Assembly: GCF_000239815.1 (NCBI RefSeq)
Contig: NZ_CAFK01000315.1
Location: 23,798-87,797 of the forward strand
Reading direction: 5' to 3'
Source of the DNA: Bradyrhizobium sp. STM 3843
GTDB taxonomy: Bacteria > Pseudomonadota > Alphaproteobacteria > Rhizobiales > Xanthobacteraceae
DNA length: 64,000 nucleotides
In this document: positions 43,904-52,723 of the stretch, in pieces
How positions within the stretch are numbered: position 1 is the first letter of the stretch
Layout of the letters: every line of letters begins with the position of its first letter
Notes under the pieces: model-generated
Seen by the model: the letters and a program-made list of their open reading frames with translations, nothing else
What the model was told of the DNA's origin: nothing
Databases searched by the model: none
Made by a program: the position numbers and the translations under genes

Positions 43904-45259
43904 TCAGGCCGCGTCCGCAGGAACGATGGCTTCGACAATGACCCCGCGTTCGACCGACGCGACAGTCAGGTTGCCGCCGAGCGCAAGCAAGCGCTCGCGC
44001 ATGCCGGTCAAGCCGAAGCCGAGCTTGTGATCGGGCGACAATCCGCGGCCGTCGTCGCGAATGCAAACACGCGTGTAGCTGCGGCCGCCACGCAGGTAGC
44101 TCTCCGGCGTCGCCGGCTCGATGGCGACATCGACGGCGGTCGCCTCAGCGTGGCGAAACACGTTGGTGAGCGATTCCTGCACCACGCGATAAATCGTCAG
44201 ATCGCCGGTTTCGCCATGCGCGCCGAGCGCATCCGAAATCCGGGTCTTGATCGCAACCTCAGGCCGCGCCTCTCGCCATAGCCGGACGAGCGCCCCCAAG
44301 GCCTCGCGCAAACCCAACTCGGCGAGCCCGATCGGCCGCAACCGCTCCAGAATACGGCGGTTGAACTGCTGAACGGCGTTCACCTGGTCAAGGATCGCCT
44401 GCCCGTGCCTGCGTATCGCCGCGACATCGACTGCGCCGGCTTCGGCGAGCCGCATCAGGGCGCTGGCATGCGCGCGCAGTGCGAACAAGTGTGGCCCGAA
44501 TTCGTCATGCAATTCGCGGGCGATCTCCTTGCGTTCGTGATCCTGCAACGACACCGTACGTTCCGCGAGGCGCCGCTTCTCGTCCACCGCCTCCCCCAAA
44601 GTTGCAGCGAGATGATTGAGCTTCTGACAGATTGCGGCGAGCTCCGGCGATCCACCCGGCTTCACCCGGGCGTCATAGGCACCGCCCTCGATCTCGGCCA
44701 TTGCCCGCGACAGGTCGGCAAGCGGCGACAGCGCGCGATCGACGACGCGCATGGTGATCAGGAACAGAACGGTCGCAATGACCGATCCCACCACAAGCTG
44801 GGTCAGAATGCCGTCCCAGATCTCGGCAATCTCATCGTCTGGATGCGACGTGATCACCAACCTGTCCGGCTGTCCTGCAATCGTAACGGGAACGACGACA
44901 GATGTTTTCGCCGGATGCACCAGCGCGACGAACCAATCCGGCGCCGCCCGCATGTCTTCACCCGAGCGATCGGTGCTCTGTACCAGCGAAGCATTCTGCC
45001 TGGTGACGCTGACGTGACGAAGCTGGCTCAGATCGCCGACGATGCGCTTCAGTTGTGCGTCCGGATCCTGTGCTTCGTTCAGCCCTGTGACGATGGTCTC
45101 GACAAAGCCGCGCGCCAGCCGGATCACGCTCTGATCCTCCGCGCGCACGCGCGGACCGGCCTCCCAAACCAGCCTGCCGATGTTGACCGCAAGTCCAAGC
45201 GTCAGCACCAGTGCAAGCAGCAGGTTGATCCGGGCGCGCAGGGACAAATTGTGCCACAT
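43904..45259 (-). CDS. MoxY-like sensor histidine kinase
   Basis: 451 residues. Membrane helix near residues 11-30, periplasmic sensor region, second helix near 150, HAMP linker, then a HisKA_3 domain with phospho-His in EIARELHDEFGPHLFALR and HATPase boxes (RVVQESLTNVFRHAEAT, IRDDGRGLSPDHKLGFGLTGMRERL, key part DDGRGLSPDHK). NarL-type partner RR is divergent at 45406. This pair is equivalent to MoxYX/FlhSR, which control methanol or formaldehyde oxidation genes. ATG 45259 is preferred to longer starts. Confidence 0.85.
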   Translation of the reverse strand: MWHNLSLRARINLLLALVLTLGLAVNIGRLVWEAGPRVRAEDQSVIRLARGFVETIVTGLNEAQDPDAQLKRIVGDLSQLRHVSVTRQNASLVQSTDRSGEDMRAAPDWFVALVHPAKTSVVVPVTIAGQPDRLVITSHPDDEIAEIWDGILTQLVVGSVIATVLFLITMRVVDRALSPLADLSRAMAEIEGGAYDARVKPGGSPELAAICQKLNHLAATLGEAVDEKRRLAERTVSLQDHERKEIARELHDEFGPHLFALRAHASALMRLAEAGAVDVAAIRRHGQAILDQVNAVQQFNRRILERLRPIGLAELGLREALGALVRLWREARPEVAIKTRISDALGAHGETGDLTIYRVVQESLTNVFRHAEATAVDVAIEPATPESYLRGGRSYTRVCIRDDGRGLSPDHKLGFGLTGMRERLLALGGNLTVASVERGVIVEAIVPADAA

Positions 45260-45291
45260 TTGTTGATCCGCGATGCGTCTGGTTTCACTTA

Positions 45292-45390
45292 GCCCGCCGA
45301 CATTGACAGACAAATCGGCGGGCGATCTAATCCAAGCACGACATTGCACGCGATGCACCTTTGATGCACTGCAACAAGCGATGCAACACT
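45292..45390. promoter_or_regulatory. inverted repeat and TGCA-rich direct repeats between the two-component genes
   Basis: GCCCGCCGA (45292-45300) and TCGGCGGGC (45315-45323) form a perfect 9-base inverted repeat. At 45343-45390 come repeated GATGCA/TTGCA elements (TTGCACGCGATGCA, TTGATGCACTGCAA, GCGATGCAA). These may be NarL-type response-regulator sites for autoregulation of both divergent genes. Confidence 0.45.
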
Positions 45391-45405
45391 GTGGGAACCC
45401 AAGGC

Positions 45406-46026
45406 ATGCGCGTTCTGATCGTCGATGATCATCCCATTGTCGCATCTGGCTGCCGCGCCGTGCTCTCGGGCGAGGCGGATGTGGTGCTGCTCGAAGCCTC
45501 GGACGCCGAAAGCGGTGAGCAGGCCTTCCTTGCCGAGCGCCCGGAGGTTTCCGTCATCGACATCAACCTGCCGACCGTCTCGGGCTTCGAACTCGCACGC
45601 CGCATCCTCGCGCACGAGGCGGGTGCGCGGCTGATCATGTTCAGCATGAACGACGATCCGGCTTTCGCGGCACGTGCCATCGACGTCGGCGCCAAGGGGT
45701 ATGTCTCCAAGAGCGGCGATCCCAACGATCTGGTCGAGGCGATCCGCCAGGTCGGGCGCGGCGAGACCTATCTGCCGCCCGCGATCGCGCGCAGCATCGC
45801 CTTTGCCGGCCCGACCTTTGCGCAGAGTCCGCTTGCGAAGCTCAATCCGCGCGAGATGGAGATCCTGCGGCTGCTCAGCGCCGGCAAGAGCCTGTCGGAA
45901 ATCGCCTGGCTCATTCAGTCCTCCTACAAGACCGTCGCCAACACCGCCTCGATCATTCGTCACAAGCTCGGGGTGAAAACCTCCGGCGAGTTGGTCCGTC
46001 TCGCGATCGCGCATGGCGTCGGCTGA
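45406..46026 (+). CDS. MoxX-like NarL-family response regulator
   Basis: 206 residues. Receiver domain has DDHPIV at the start, phospho-acceptor Asp in VIDINLPTVSGFE near residue 52, and Lys in GYVSKSGDP near 104. The C-terminal LuxR-type helix-turn-helix is NPREMEILRLLSAGKSLSEIA near 150 (key part REMEILRLLSAGKS). It probably activates the quinoprotein island in response to methanol or formaldehyde via the divergent kinase. ATG 45406. Confidence 0.87.
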   Translation: MRVLIVDDHPIVASGCRAVLSGEADVVLLEASDAESGEQAFLAERPEVSVIDINLPTVSGFELARRILAHEAGARLIMFSMNDDPAFAARAIDVGAKGYVSKSGDPNDLVEAIRQVGRGETYLPPAIARSIAFAGPTFAQSPLAKLNPREMEILRLLSAGKSLSEIAWLIQSSYKTVANTASIIRHKLGVKTSGELVRLAIAHGVG

Positions 46027-46062
46027 TCCACGCGGCCGCCCTCCCCTCACAGGATATTAACG

Positions 46063-46908
46063 ATGACGCTTACGACGGTTTCCACCAACAAATCCCACGG
46101 CGGCACGCAGGGCGTCTACCGGCACACCAGCGCCGAAACCAAGACCGAGATGACCTTCTCGGTGTTCGTGCCGCCGCATGCCGAAGGCGCCAAGCTTCCC
46201 GTGGTCTGGTATCTGTCCGGCCTGACCTGCACGCACGCCAACGTCACCGAGAAGGGCGAATTCCGCGCCGCCTGCGCCGAGCTCGGCCTCGTCTTCGTCG
46301 CGCCCGACACCAGCCCGCGTGGCGAAGGCGTGCCCGGCGACGCAAATAACGCCTATGATTTTGGCCTTGGCGCCGGCTTCTATGTCGATGCGACGAAGGA
46401 GCCCTATGCGCGCAACTATCGCATGTGGAGCTACGTGACCGAGGAACTGCCGAGCGTGATCGCAACGCATTTCCCCATCGATTCCCGCCGTCAATCGATC
46501 ATGGGCCACTCGATGGGCGGGCACGGTGCGCTGACCGTGGCGTTGCGCAATCCCGATCGCTATCGCGCGGCCAGCGCGTTTGCGCCGATCGTCGCACCCT
46601 CCCAGGTGCCGTGGGGCAACAAGGCGCTCGGTGGCTATCTCGGCGATGACAAGCAGGCCTGGCGCAAGCACGACGCCGTCGCGCTCATTGAAGACGGCGC
46701 GCGCTTCTCCGATCTCCTGGTCGATTATGGCGATGCCGACCAGTTCCTCAGCGAGCAGCTCCGGCCGCAGCTTTTGCAGGCCGCCTGCGAAAAGGCCAAC
46801 ATTCCGCTGCTGCTGCGCCGTCAGGAAGGCTACGACCACAGCTACTACTTCATCTCCACCTTCATGTGCGATCATCTGCGCTGGCACGCAGCACGGCTCG
46901 GCAGCTGA
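46063..46908 (+). CDS. fghA: S-formylglutathione hydrolase
   Basis: 281 residues, alpha/beta hydrolase of the esterase D family. Nucleophile elbow GHSMGGHGAL near residue 148, N-terminal LPVVWYLSGLTCTHANVTEK near 45 and YDHSYYFISTFMCDHLRWH near the C-terminus (catalytic His; key part EGYDHSYYFIST). It hydrolyses S-formylglutathione to formate and glutathione, the last step of glutathione-dependent formaldehyde oxidation downstream of XoxF. Follows the response regulator after 36 bases. Confidence 0.93.
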   Translation: MTLTTVSTNKSHGGTQGVYRHTSAETKTEMTFSVFVPPHAEGAKLPVVWYLSGLTCTHANVTEKGEFRAACAELGLVFVAPDTSPRGEGVPGDANNAYDFGLGAGFYVDATKEPYARNYRMWSYVTEELPSVIATHFPIDSRRQSIMGHSMGGHGALTVALRNPDRYRAASAFAPIVAPSQVPWGNKALGGYLGDDKQAWRKHDAVALIEDGARFSDLLVDYGDADQFLSEQLRPQLLQAACEKANIPLLLRRQEGYDHSYYFISTFMCDHLRWHAARLGS

Positions 46909-46977
46909 AGGCGTCTCGCGGCCAAAAAGCGGTGATCACCCGTGCCAACGGGTGATCACCATTTGCCAGCTCTTGGT

Positions 46978-47492
46978 TCACTGCGCCTGCGGCGCACCGT
47001 AGTTCGGCGCCAGCACCCGATTGCGGACCAGCCAATCCATCGTGCGGGACCAGGACTCGTCGGTATTGCCGCGCATGTCGGCACTCATCGCCGCAACCGG
47101 CGAGCCGGTGTGAACGTCACGCAGATAGATGTTCATGTTGAGGATGAGGTTGGAGACCTTCTGTACGACGCCGGTGATCTCGAGATCGGCCCCTAACTGC
47201 GCGGCCAGCTTGACGTCGCAGCCGCCGCAGGCCTGGAGATTGCTGTTGTGCGCGGCATCCCTGACCGGGCCGAGATCGACCACGCGATATCGGCCGGACT
47301 GCTCCAGCGCCTGGCGCAGCTGCTCCGCTGCCCGGGCCATGCGCGCCGCCTCGTCCTGCCGGGGTCCCTGCACCTCGCCCTGCAGGCTGGTATCGATCAG
47401 TTCGAAGTCGAAGACCACGACCTTCGGCGGCTCGGCGCGCAGCGGGCCGCGGCGAGCAGCATCAACAAAGTCAATAAGGCGGCCAATTTCAC
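46978..47492 (-). pseudogene. DUF2380/DUF3280-type exported protein, probable one-base frameshift
   Basis: Mature body EPPKVVVFDFELIDTSLQGE runs in one frame, but the signal peptide (GTG at 47492: KLAALLTLLMLLAAA) lies in a different frame; the break falls near 47445-47452. Adding one G would give a continuous leader ending in GPLRA before EPPK. The body has ASLQG, two Cys in QACGGCDVK, and YLRDVHTGSPVAAMSADMRGN. It could also be a sequencing error. Homologues in quinoprotein islands are exported and of unknown role. The TTG at 47538 in the body frame gives no signal peptide. Confidence 0.6.
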
Positions 47493-47595
47493 GGTCGTGA
47501 TCCGAAATAGCGTCGTGCAAACGAAAGTGGGGTTGCAAGCTAGGCCAATTCGTTCATCTTGCAAGGAGAAACGCTCCAGGAGAAGCGAGGGAACA

Positions 47596-48789
47596 TTGGG
47601 AGGACCTGCAATCCGGTTGCTGATCGGCGCGATCAGCCTTGCCGCCTTTGCAACATCTGCCGTGGCGGCGGAGCCGGTCGACATCGCGATCGGTTACCTC
47701 GGTCGGGCAACCGTGCCGCAAACCTTGTCACCGGTCGACCAGCCGGCCGCGGACGACGGAGTCGCCGGCGCAAGGCTCGCGATTGAGGACAACAACACCA
47801 CTGGCAAGTTTCTCAACCAGCGCTTCACGCTGCTCGATCGCCGTGTGAAGGATGAGGAAGATCCTGCGCAAGCTGCCAACGATCTTGCCACCAAGGCCAG
47901 CTTCATCCTGGCCAACCTGCCCGCCGAGGCGTTGTTGAAGGTTGCGGACGCATTGCGCGCGCGCAGCGTCACGCTGCTCAATGTCGGTGCCACCGACGAC
48001 CGCCTGCGCGAGCAGGACTGCCGCGCCAACGTGATCCATGTCGCGCCAACTCGCTCCATGCTCGCCGACGGTCTCGCGCAATATCTGGTGTGGAAGCAGT
48101 GGAAGCGCTGGCTACTGGTGACCGGCTCACACGACAACGACAAGTTGTTCGCCGATGCGTTGCGCCGCGCCGCCACCCGTTTCGGCGCCAAGATCGTCGA
48201 GGAGCGCACATTCGAGGACACCGGCGGCGCACGCCGCACAGATAGCGGCGTCACCCTGATCCAGCGGCAGATGCCGGTGTTCACGCAGCGGGCTCCGAGC
48301 TATGACGTGCTGGTCGCGGCCGACGAGAGCGAGGTCTTTGCCTCCTATTTGCCCTACCGGACCTGGGATCCGCGCCCGGTGGCCGGCTCGGCCGGACTGA
48401 AGCCAACCAGCTGGGACCCTGCGCAGGACCAGTGGGGCGCAACGCAGCTGCAGAACCGCTTCGTGAAGCTGGCGTCGCGTCGCATGAACGCGCTGGACAT
48501 GCAGGCCTGGACGGCCGTGCGGATGATCGGCGAAGCGGCCTCGCGCACCAACTCAGGCGATGCCAAGGCGCTGAGCGACTTCATCAAGGGACCGAACTTC
48601 TCGATCGCCGCCTTCAAGGGCACGCGACTGACCCTGCGCGACTGGAACCTGCAGCTTCGCCAGCCCATTCTCTTGGCCGACGGGCGCATGATCGTCTCGG
48701 TCTCGCCGCAGGAGGGCTTCCTGCACCAGTTCTCCGAGCTCGACACGCTCGGCGTCGATCGCCCCGAAACGAAATGTAAATTGCAGTGA
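47596..48789 (+). CDS. ABC transporter substrate-binding protein of the PQQ-associated system
   Basis: 397 residues, TTG start at 47596 with GCGAGGGAACA upstream. Signal peptide at residues 1-22 (LLIGAISLAAFATSAVAA), then a branched-chain amino-acid-binding-like fold (VDIAIGYLGRATVPQTLSPVDQPAADDG; key part IGYLGRATVPQTLSP). Family TIGR03863-type, PQQ-dependent catabolism-associated. Ends with FSELDTLGVDRPETKCKLQ. First gene of a plus-strand operon with beta-propeller, ATPase and permease. Ligand unknown. Confidence 0.82.
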   Translation: MGGPAIRLLIGAISLAAFATSAVAAEPVDIAIGYLGRATVPQTLSPVDQPAADDGVAGARLAIEDNNTTGKFLNQRFTLLDRRVKDEEDPAQAANDLATKASFILANLPAEALLKVADALRARSVTLLNVGATDDRLREQDCRANVIHVAPTRSMLADGLAQYLVWKQWKRWLLVTGSHDNDKLFADALRRAATRFGAKIVEERTFEDTGGARRTDSGVTLIQRQMPVFTQRAPSYDVLVAADESEVFASYLPYRTWDPRPVAGSAGLKPTSWDPAQDQWGATQLQNRFVKLASRRMNALDMQAWTAVRMIGEAASRTNSGDAKALSDFIKGPNFSIAAFKGTRLTLRDWNLQLRQPILLADGRMIVSVSPQEGFLHQFSELDTLGVDRPETKCKLQ

Positions 48790-49796
48790 GGCGTATTCCG
48801 AAGATGTCGGCCAACAAGTTCGTTGCAACATGCATCTCGACCTCACTGGCTGGGGCGCTGTGGCTCGCGCCAACCGCGCCCGTGTCCGCTTTCGTCGCCT
48901 ATATCTCCAACGAGAAGGGCAATACGGTCTCCGTGATCGACACCGACAGCTGGACCGTCACCAAGACCATCAAGGTCGGGCAGCGGCCGCGCGGCATCGA
49001 GTTCACCCGCGACGGCAAGTTCGTCATGGTCGCGGTCGGCGACGACGACACGATCCAACTGATCGATACCAAGACGCAGGAGGTGACGGACACCCTGCCC
49101 TCCGGTCCGGATCCCGAGCTGTTCACCCAGGACGCCGCCGGCAAGACGCTTTACGTCGCCAATGAGAACGACAACACAGTCACCGTGATCGACCTGCAGA
49201 AGCGCGCGCGCATCGGCGACGTCCAGGTCGGGGTCGAGCCCGAGGGCATGACCGTCAGCCCTGACGGCAAGTTCCTGATCTGTACGTCCGAGACCACCAA
49301 CATGGCGCATTTCATCGACACCGGAACGCGCCAGATCGTCGCCAACGTGCTGGTGGATGCACGGCCGCGCTTCGCCGAGTTCAAGCAGGATGGGTCTGAA
49401 CTCTGGGTCTCCGCCGAGATCGGCGGGACGGTCTCGATCATCGATCCGGCCAAACGCGAGGTGACCGGCAAGATCAAATTCGCCATTCCCGGCCTGCGCA
49501 GCGAGGCGATCCAGCCAGTCGGGATCAGCATCACCAAGGATGGCAAGACCGGCTTTGTCGCGCTCGGCCCGGCCAACCGCGTCGCGGTCGTCGACGCCAC
49601 CAGCCATGAGGTCAAGAAATACCTGCTGGTCGGTCAGCGCGTCTGGCACTTGGCGTTCACGCCGGACGAAAAATATCTCATGGTGACCAATGGCGTCTCC
49701 AACGACGTTTCCGTCATCGACGTCGCCGCGCAGAAGGTGATCAAGACCATCCAGGTCGGCGAATTGCCCTGGGGCATCACGATTGCACAGCCATGA
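48786..49796 (+). CDS. PQQ-catabolism-associated YVTN beta-propeller protein
   Basis: 336 residues, exported. After the signal (ISTSLAGALWLAPTAPVSA) come six or seven repeats of the type VSVIDTDSWTVTKTIKVG and ITKDGKTGFVALG, building a seven-bladed YVTN propeller. In quinoprotein operons this family (TIGR03866-type) is always beside the ABC system; its role is unknown. The GTG at 48786 overlaps the preceding stop; ATG 48804 is an alternative. Confidence 0.87.
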   Translation: MRRIPKMSANKFVATCISTSLAGALWLAPTAPVSAFVAYISNEKGNTVSVIDTDSWTVTKTIKVGQRPRGIEFTRDGKFVMVAVGDDDTIQLIDTKTQEVTDTLPSGPDPELFTQDAAGKTLYVANENDNTVTVIDLQKRARIGDVQVGVEPEGMTVSPDGKFLICTSETTNMAHFIDTGTRQIVANVLVDARPRFAEFKQDGSELWVSAEIGGTVSIIDPAKREVTGKIKFAIPGLRSEAIQPVGISITKDGKTGFVALGPANRVAVVDATSHEVKKYLLVGQRVWHLAFTPDEKYLMVTNGVSNDVSVIDVAAQKVIKTIQVGELPWGITIAQP

Positions 49797-50611
49797 TGAC
49801 GCGCGACGCTTCAGCCCTTGACCAAAGATCCAATGCTGGGGAGCAGCCCGCGCAAGGCACTGTTCCTGCGCTCTCGATCGCCGGCGTCAACCATTCATAC
49901 GGGGCGCGCAAGGCGCTGAACGATGTCAGCTTCGATGTGCAGCCCGCAAGCTTCACGGCACTTCTGGGGCTCAACGGCGCCGGCAAGAGCACGCTGTTCT
50001 CGCTGATCACGCGGCTGTTCGCCGTTCAAAGCGGACACATCAGCATCTTCGGTCATGACATCGGCAAGGCACCGAGCGAGGCCTTACGGCTGCTCGGGGT
50101 CGTGTTCCAGCCGCGCACGCTCGATCTCGATCTGTCGCTGATGCAGAACCTGCTCTATCACGCCGCCCTGCACGGCATCTCGCGCCGTGATGCACGCGTG
50201 CGTGCTGACGAGCTGTTGGCCCGGATCGGGCTGTCCGATCGGGCCGGCAACAAGGCGCGCGATCTATCAGGCGGGCAGATGCGGCGACTCGAGATTGCCC
50301 GGGCACTATTGCACCGGCCACGACTCCTGCTGCTCGATGAGCCGACCGTCGGCCTCGACGTCAAGGCACGGTCCGACATCGTCGACCATGTCCGGCAGCT
50401 GGTCGCAGACCAAGGCATTGGCGTGCTCTGGGCCACCCATCTGTTCGACGAGATTGCGCCGAGCGATGATCTCGTCGTGCTGCATCAGGGACGCGTGCTC
50501 GCGCATGGCCCCGTGCAGCGCGTCGTCTCCGAATCCGGCGCCTCGGACCTCAACGCCGCGTTTGCGCGTCTGACCACGCAGGCGAGCCCGGCACGGAGTC
50601 CGGAACCATGA
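49793..50611 (+). CDS. PQQ-associated ABC transporter ATP-binding protein
   Basis: 272 residues. Walker A GLNGAGKST near residue 63, signature DLSGGQMRRLEIARAL near 158, Walker B LLLLDEPTVGLD near 180. ABC-2 subclass ATPase (TIGR03864-type). Overlaps the beta-propeller gene by four bases and the permease by four. Forms a small exporter-like unit. Confidence 0.9.
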   Translation: MMTRDASALDQRSNAGEQPAQGTVPALSIAGVNHSYGARKALNDVSFDVQPASFTALLGLNGAGKSTLFSLITRLFAVQSGHISIFGHDIGKAPSEALRLLGVVFQPRTLDLDLSLMQNLLYHAALHGISRRDARVRADELLARIGLSDRAGNKARDLSGGQMRRLEIARALLHRPRLLLLDEPTVGLDVKARSDIVDHVRQLVADQGIGVLWATHLFDEIAPSDDLVVLHQGRVLAHGPVQRVVSESGASDLNAAFARLTTQASPARSPEP

Positions 50612-51453
50612 GCACCACCACCTTCAATCCGTCGCGGAGCGGCTTCTCGGTCGGCGAATACATCACGTGCCTGACCGGGATCGTCTGGCGCGAGGGCCTG
50701 CGCTTCCTGCATCAGCGCGAGCGCTTCGTCTCGGCATTGGTGCGGCCGCTGGTCTGGCTGTTCATTTTTGCCGCCGGTTTCCGGCAGGTGCTCGGCATTT
50801 CCATCATCCCGCCCTACGAGACCTACATCCTCTACGAGGTCTATATCGCGCCCGGCCTGATGGCGATGATCCAGCTGTTCAACGGCATGCAGTCTTCGCT
50901 GTCGATGGTGTATGATCGCGAGATGGGCAACATGCGCACGCTGCTGGTGAGCCCGCTGCCGCGCTGGTACCTTCTGTTCTGCAAGCTGCTTGCGGGCACC
51001 GCGGTCTCGGTGCTGCAGGTCTATGCGTTCCTGGTGATCGCCTGGTTCTGGGACATTACGCCGCCGCCGATCGGTTACTTGACCGTGCTGCCGGCGCTGA
51101 TCCTGTCCGGCCTGATGCTCGGCGCCCTGGGCATGCTGATCTCCTCGGGCATCAAGCAACTCGAGAACTTCGCCGGCGTGATGAACTTCGTCATCTTTCC
51201 GATGTTCTTTGCATCCTCCGCGCTCTATCCGCTCTGGCGAGTCGAGGAAGGCAGCCCGTGGCTCGCCTATGTTTGCGAGGCCAATCCGTTCACGCACGCG
51301 GTCGAACTCATCCGCTTTGCGCTCTACGGCAAGATAAACTGGATCTCGCTCGCCGTGGTCGCCGGCTGCACGGCCGCTTTCATGATCGGGGCGATCCTTG
51401 CCTACGATCCGTCGCGCGGCTTCGTCCGGCGCGCACCAGGAGGCGAAACATGA
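50608..51453 (+). CDS. ABC-2 permease of the PQQ-associated transporter (PedC-like)
   Basis: 281 residues with six hydrophobic segments of the ABC-2 type; conserved features are FNGMQSSLSMVYDREMGNMR and SSGIKQLENFAGVMNFVIF. Similar to PedC near ped/exa quinoprotein alcohol dehydrogenases. Linked to PQQ-alcohol oxidation by context only. Start overlaps ATPase stop; stop overlaps next start. Confidence 0.88.
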   Translation: MSTTTFNPSRSGFSVGEYITCLTGIVWREGLRFLHQRERFVSALVRPLVWLFIFAAGFRQVLGISIIPPYETYILYEVYIAPGLMAMIQLFNGMQSSLSMVYDREMGNMRTLLVSPLPRWYLLFCKLLAGTAVSVLQVYAFLVIAWFWDITPPPIGYLTVLPALILSGLMLGALGMLISSGIKQLENFAGVMNFVIFPMFFASSALYPLWRVEEGSPWLAYVCEANPFTHAVELIRFALYGKINWISLAVVAGCTAAFMIGAILAYDPSRGFVRRAPGGET

Positions 51454-52064
51454 GCCGGCGGTTTCTGATTGCAGTGGCGTTTGCATCGCTCGCTTCGACG
51501 GGAGCGGCGGTCGCTGCCGACCCGCGCTATCCGGACTGGCCCTGCCAGCAGGCCAAGGTGCCGGAGATTTCGGTCGCCGCCGTCTGGACCGGGCCGTCAC
51601 TCGACGATGTCGGCACCAGCTGGAAAGACGACCCCAAGGTTTCCGCATTGGTGAGCAAGCTGGCAGCACGACGCACCCCGATGGAAGAGGCGCAGAAGGA
51701 CATCGCGGATTTCCTCACCGGACCGCCCGACGAGAAGACCCGCAAAGGCAAGCTGCTGTTCGCCGGGCTGTTCGACACGCTGAATGCGCAACGGACCTCG
51801 GTCATGAACGGGCTCGAGCGCACGATGCGCAGGCAGCGCGAGGCGGTCGACAAAGTCAGAGCCGATACGACCACGCTGCAGGAGCTGCAGAGTTCGGCCT
51901 CGCCTGATCAGGCGAAGGTCGATGACCTCAGCAATCAGCTGACCTGGGAGACCCGCATCTTCGAGGACCGCCGGCGCGTGATGAAATTCGTCTGCGAAGT
52001 GCCGACCGCGATCGACCAGCGCCTGTTCGCGCTCGCGCGCGAGATCCAGCAGGATATGGAGTAG
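51450..52064 (+). CDS. exported protein of PQQ-associated operon, unknown
   Basis: 204 residues: signal (RFLIAVAFASLASTGAAVAA), then an extended helical coiled-coil-like stretch (LERTMRRQREAVDKVRADTT). Contains WPCQQAK near the N-terminus and FVCEVPTAIDQRLF near the C-terminus, each with one Cys. ATG 51450 follows AGGAGGCGAAAC and overlaps the permease stop. No known family; conserved gene order suggests a role in the same process. Confidence 0.75.
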   Translation: MSRRFLIAVAFASLASTGAAVAADPRYPDWPCQQAKVPEISVAAVWTGPSLDDVGTSWKDDPKVSALVSKLAARRTPMEEAQKDIADFLTGPPDEKTRKGKLLFAGLFDTLNAQRTSVMNGLERTMRRQREAVDKVRADTTTLQELQSSASPDQAKVDDLSNQLTWETRIFEDRRRVMKFVCEVPTAIDQRLFALAREIQQDME

Positions 52065-52165
52065 TTGGCCGTAGGTTGCTCTCCCCGCAAGCGGGCCGAG
52101 ATTGGGCCGACCTGCTGAAATCAAGACGTGCCCTGTACGTCTCAGCGAATGCTAGCCCAGCCCAC

Positions 52166-52723
52166 TCACTCCTCCGGCCGCGGCTCGGGCTGCACGTCGG
52201 CGAGCGGCAGATCAGCGGCGGCCCAGCCGTCCGTGCCTTCGGGATACCAGGCAACGTTCGTATAACCATAGGACAGCGCACGCTTGGCCGCGTTCCACGA
52301 CATCCAGCAATCGGCCAGGCAGTAGAACACCAGAAACCTCGCCCGGTCGCCGCCGGACACCCGATCGAGCCCGCGCTTCAAATAGTCCTCGGTTGCGGCT
52401 GCGAGAATGCCGTAGCCGGTATCGGGCAGCCAGATGCTGCCGGGAATGTCGCGCCGCGGCTGGTCGCGCCAGACCGTGCCTGCAGGCAGGCTCTTCGGCT
52501 TGGGCGGACGCGGCAGCACGTCGATGAAGGCGCCCGATTTCGCGTGCCAGATCGCTTCGGCTTCGTCCGTCGAGAGCACGCGCGCGCCGGCCAGCGTCGC
52601 TGGCACCGGCGCGCGATAGCTTTCCGTGCGATAGCCCTCGGGCTCGCGCACGCGATCATCTGCATGCGCTGCGGCGCTCAGCAGCAGGACGGTCAAGACG
52701 ATGTAGAGCCGCCGGCCGCTCAT
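52166..52723 (-). CDS. PQQ-dependent catabolism-associated CXXCW-type protein
   Basis: 185 residues, exported (IVLTVLLLSAAAHA). Rhodanese-like fold with LVFYCLADCWMSWNAAK near residue 130. The hallmark C-x-x-x-C-W motif family (TIGR03865-type) is found near PQQ alcohol dehydrogenases. It may assist thiol or disulfide chemistry in the periplasm. ATG 52723 overlaps the stop of the upstream substrate-binding protein. Confidence 0.85.
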   Translation of the reverse strand: MSGRRLYIVLTVLLLSAAAHADDRVREPEGYRTESYRAPVPATLAGARVLSTDEAEAIWHAKSGAFIDVLPRPPKPKSLPAGTVWRDQPRRDIPGSIWLPDTGYGILAAATEDYLKRGLDRVSGGDRARFLVFYCLADCWMSWNAAKRALSYGYTNVAWYPEGTDGWAAADLPLADVQPEPRPEE

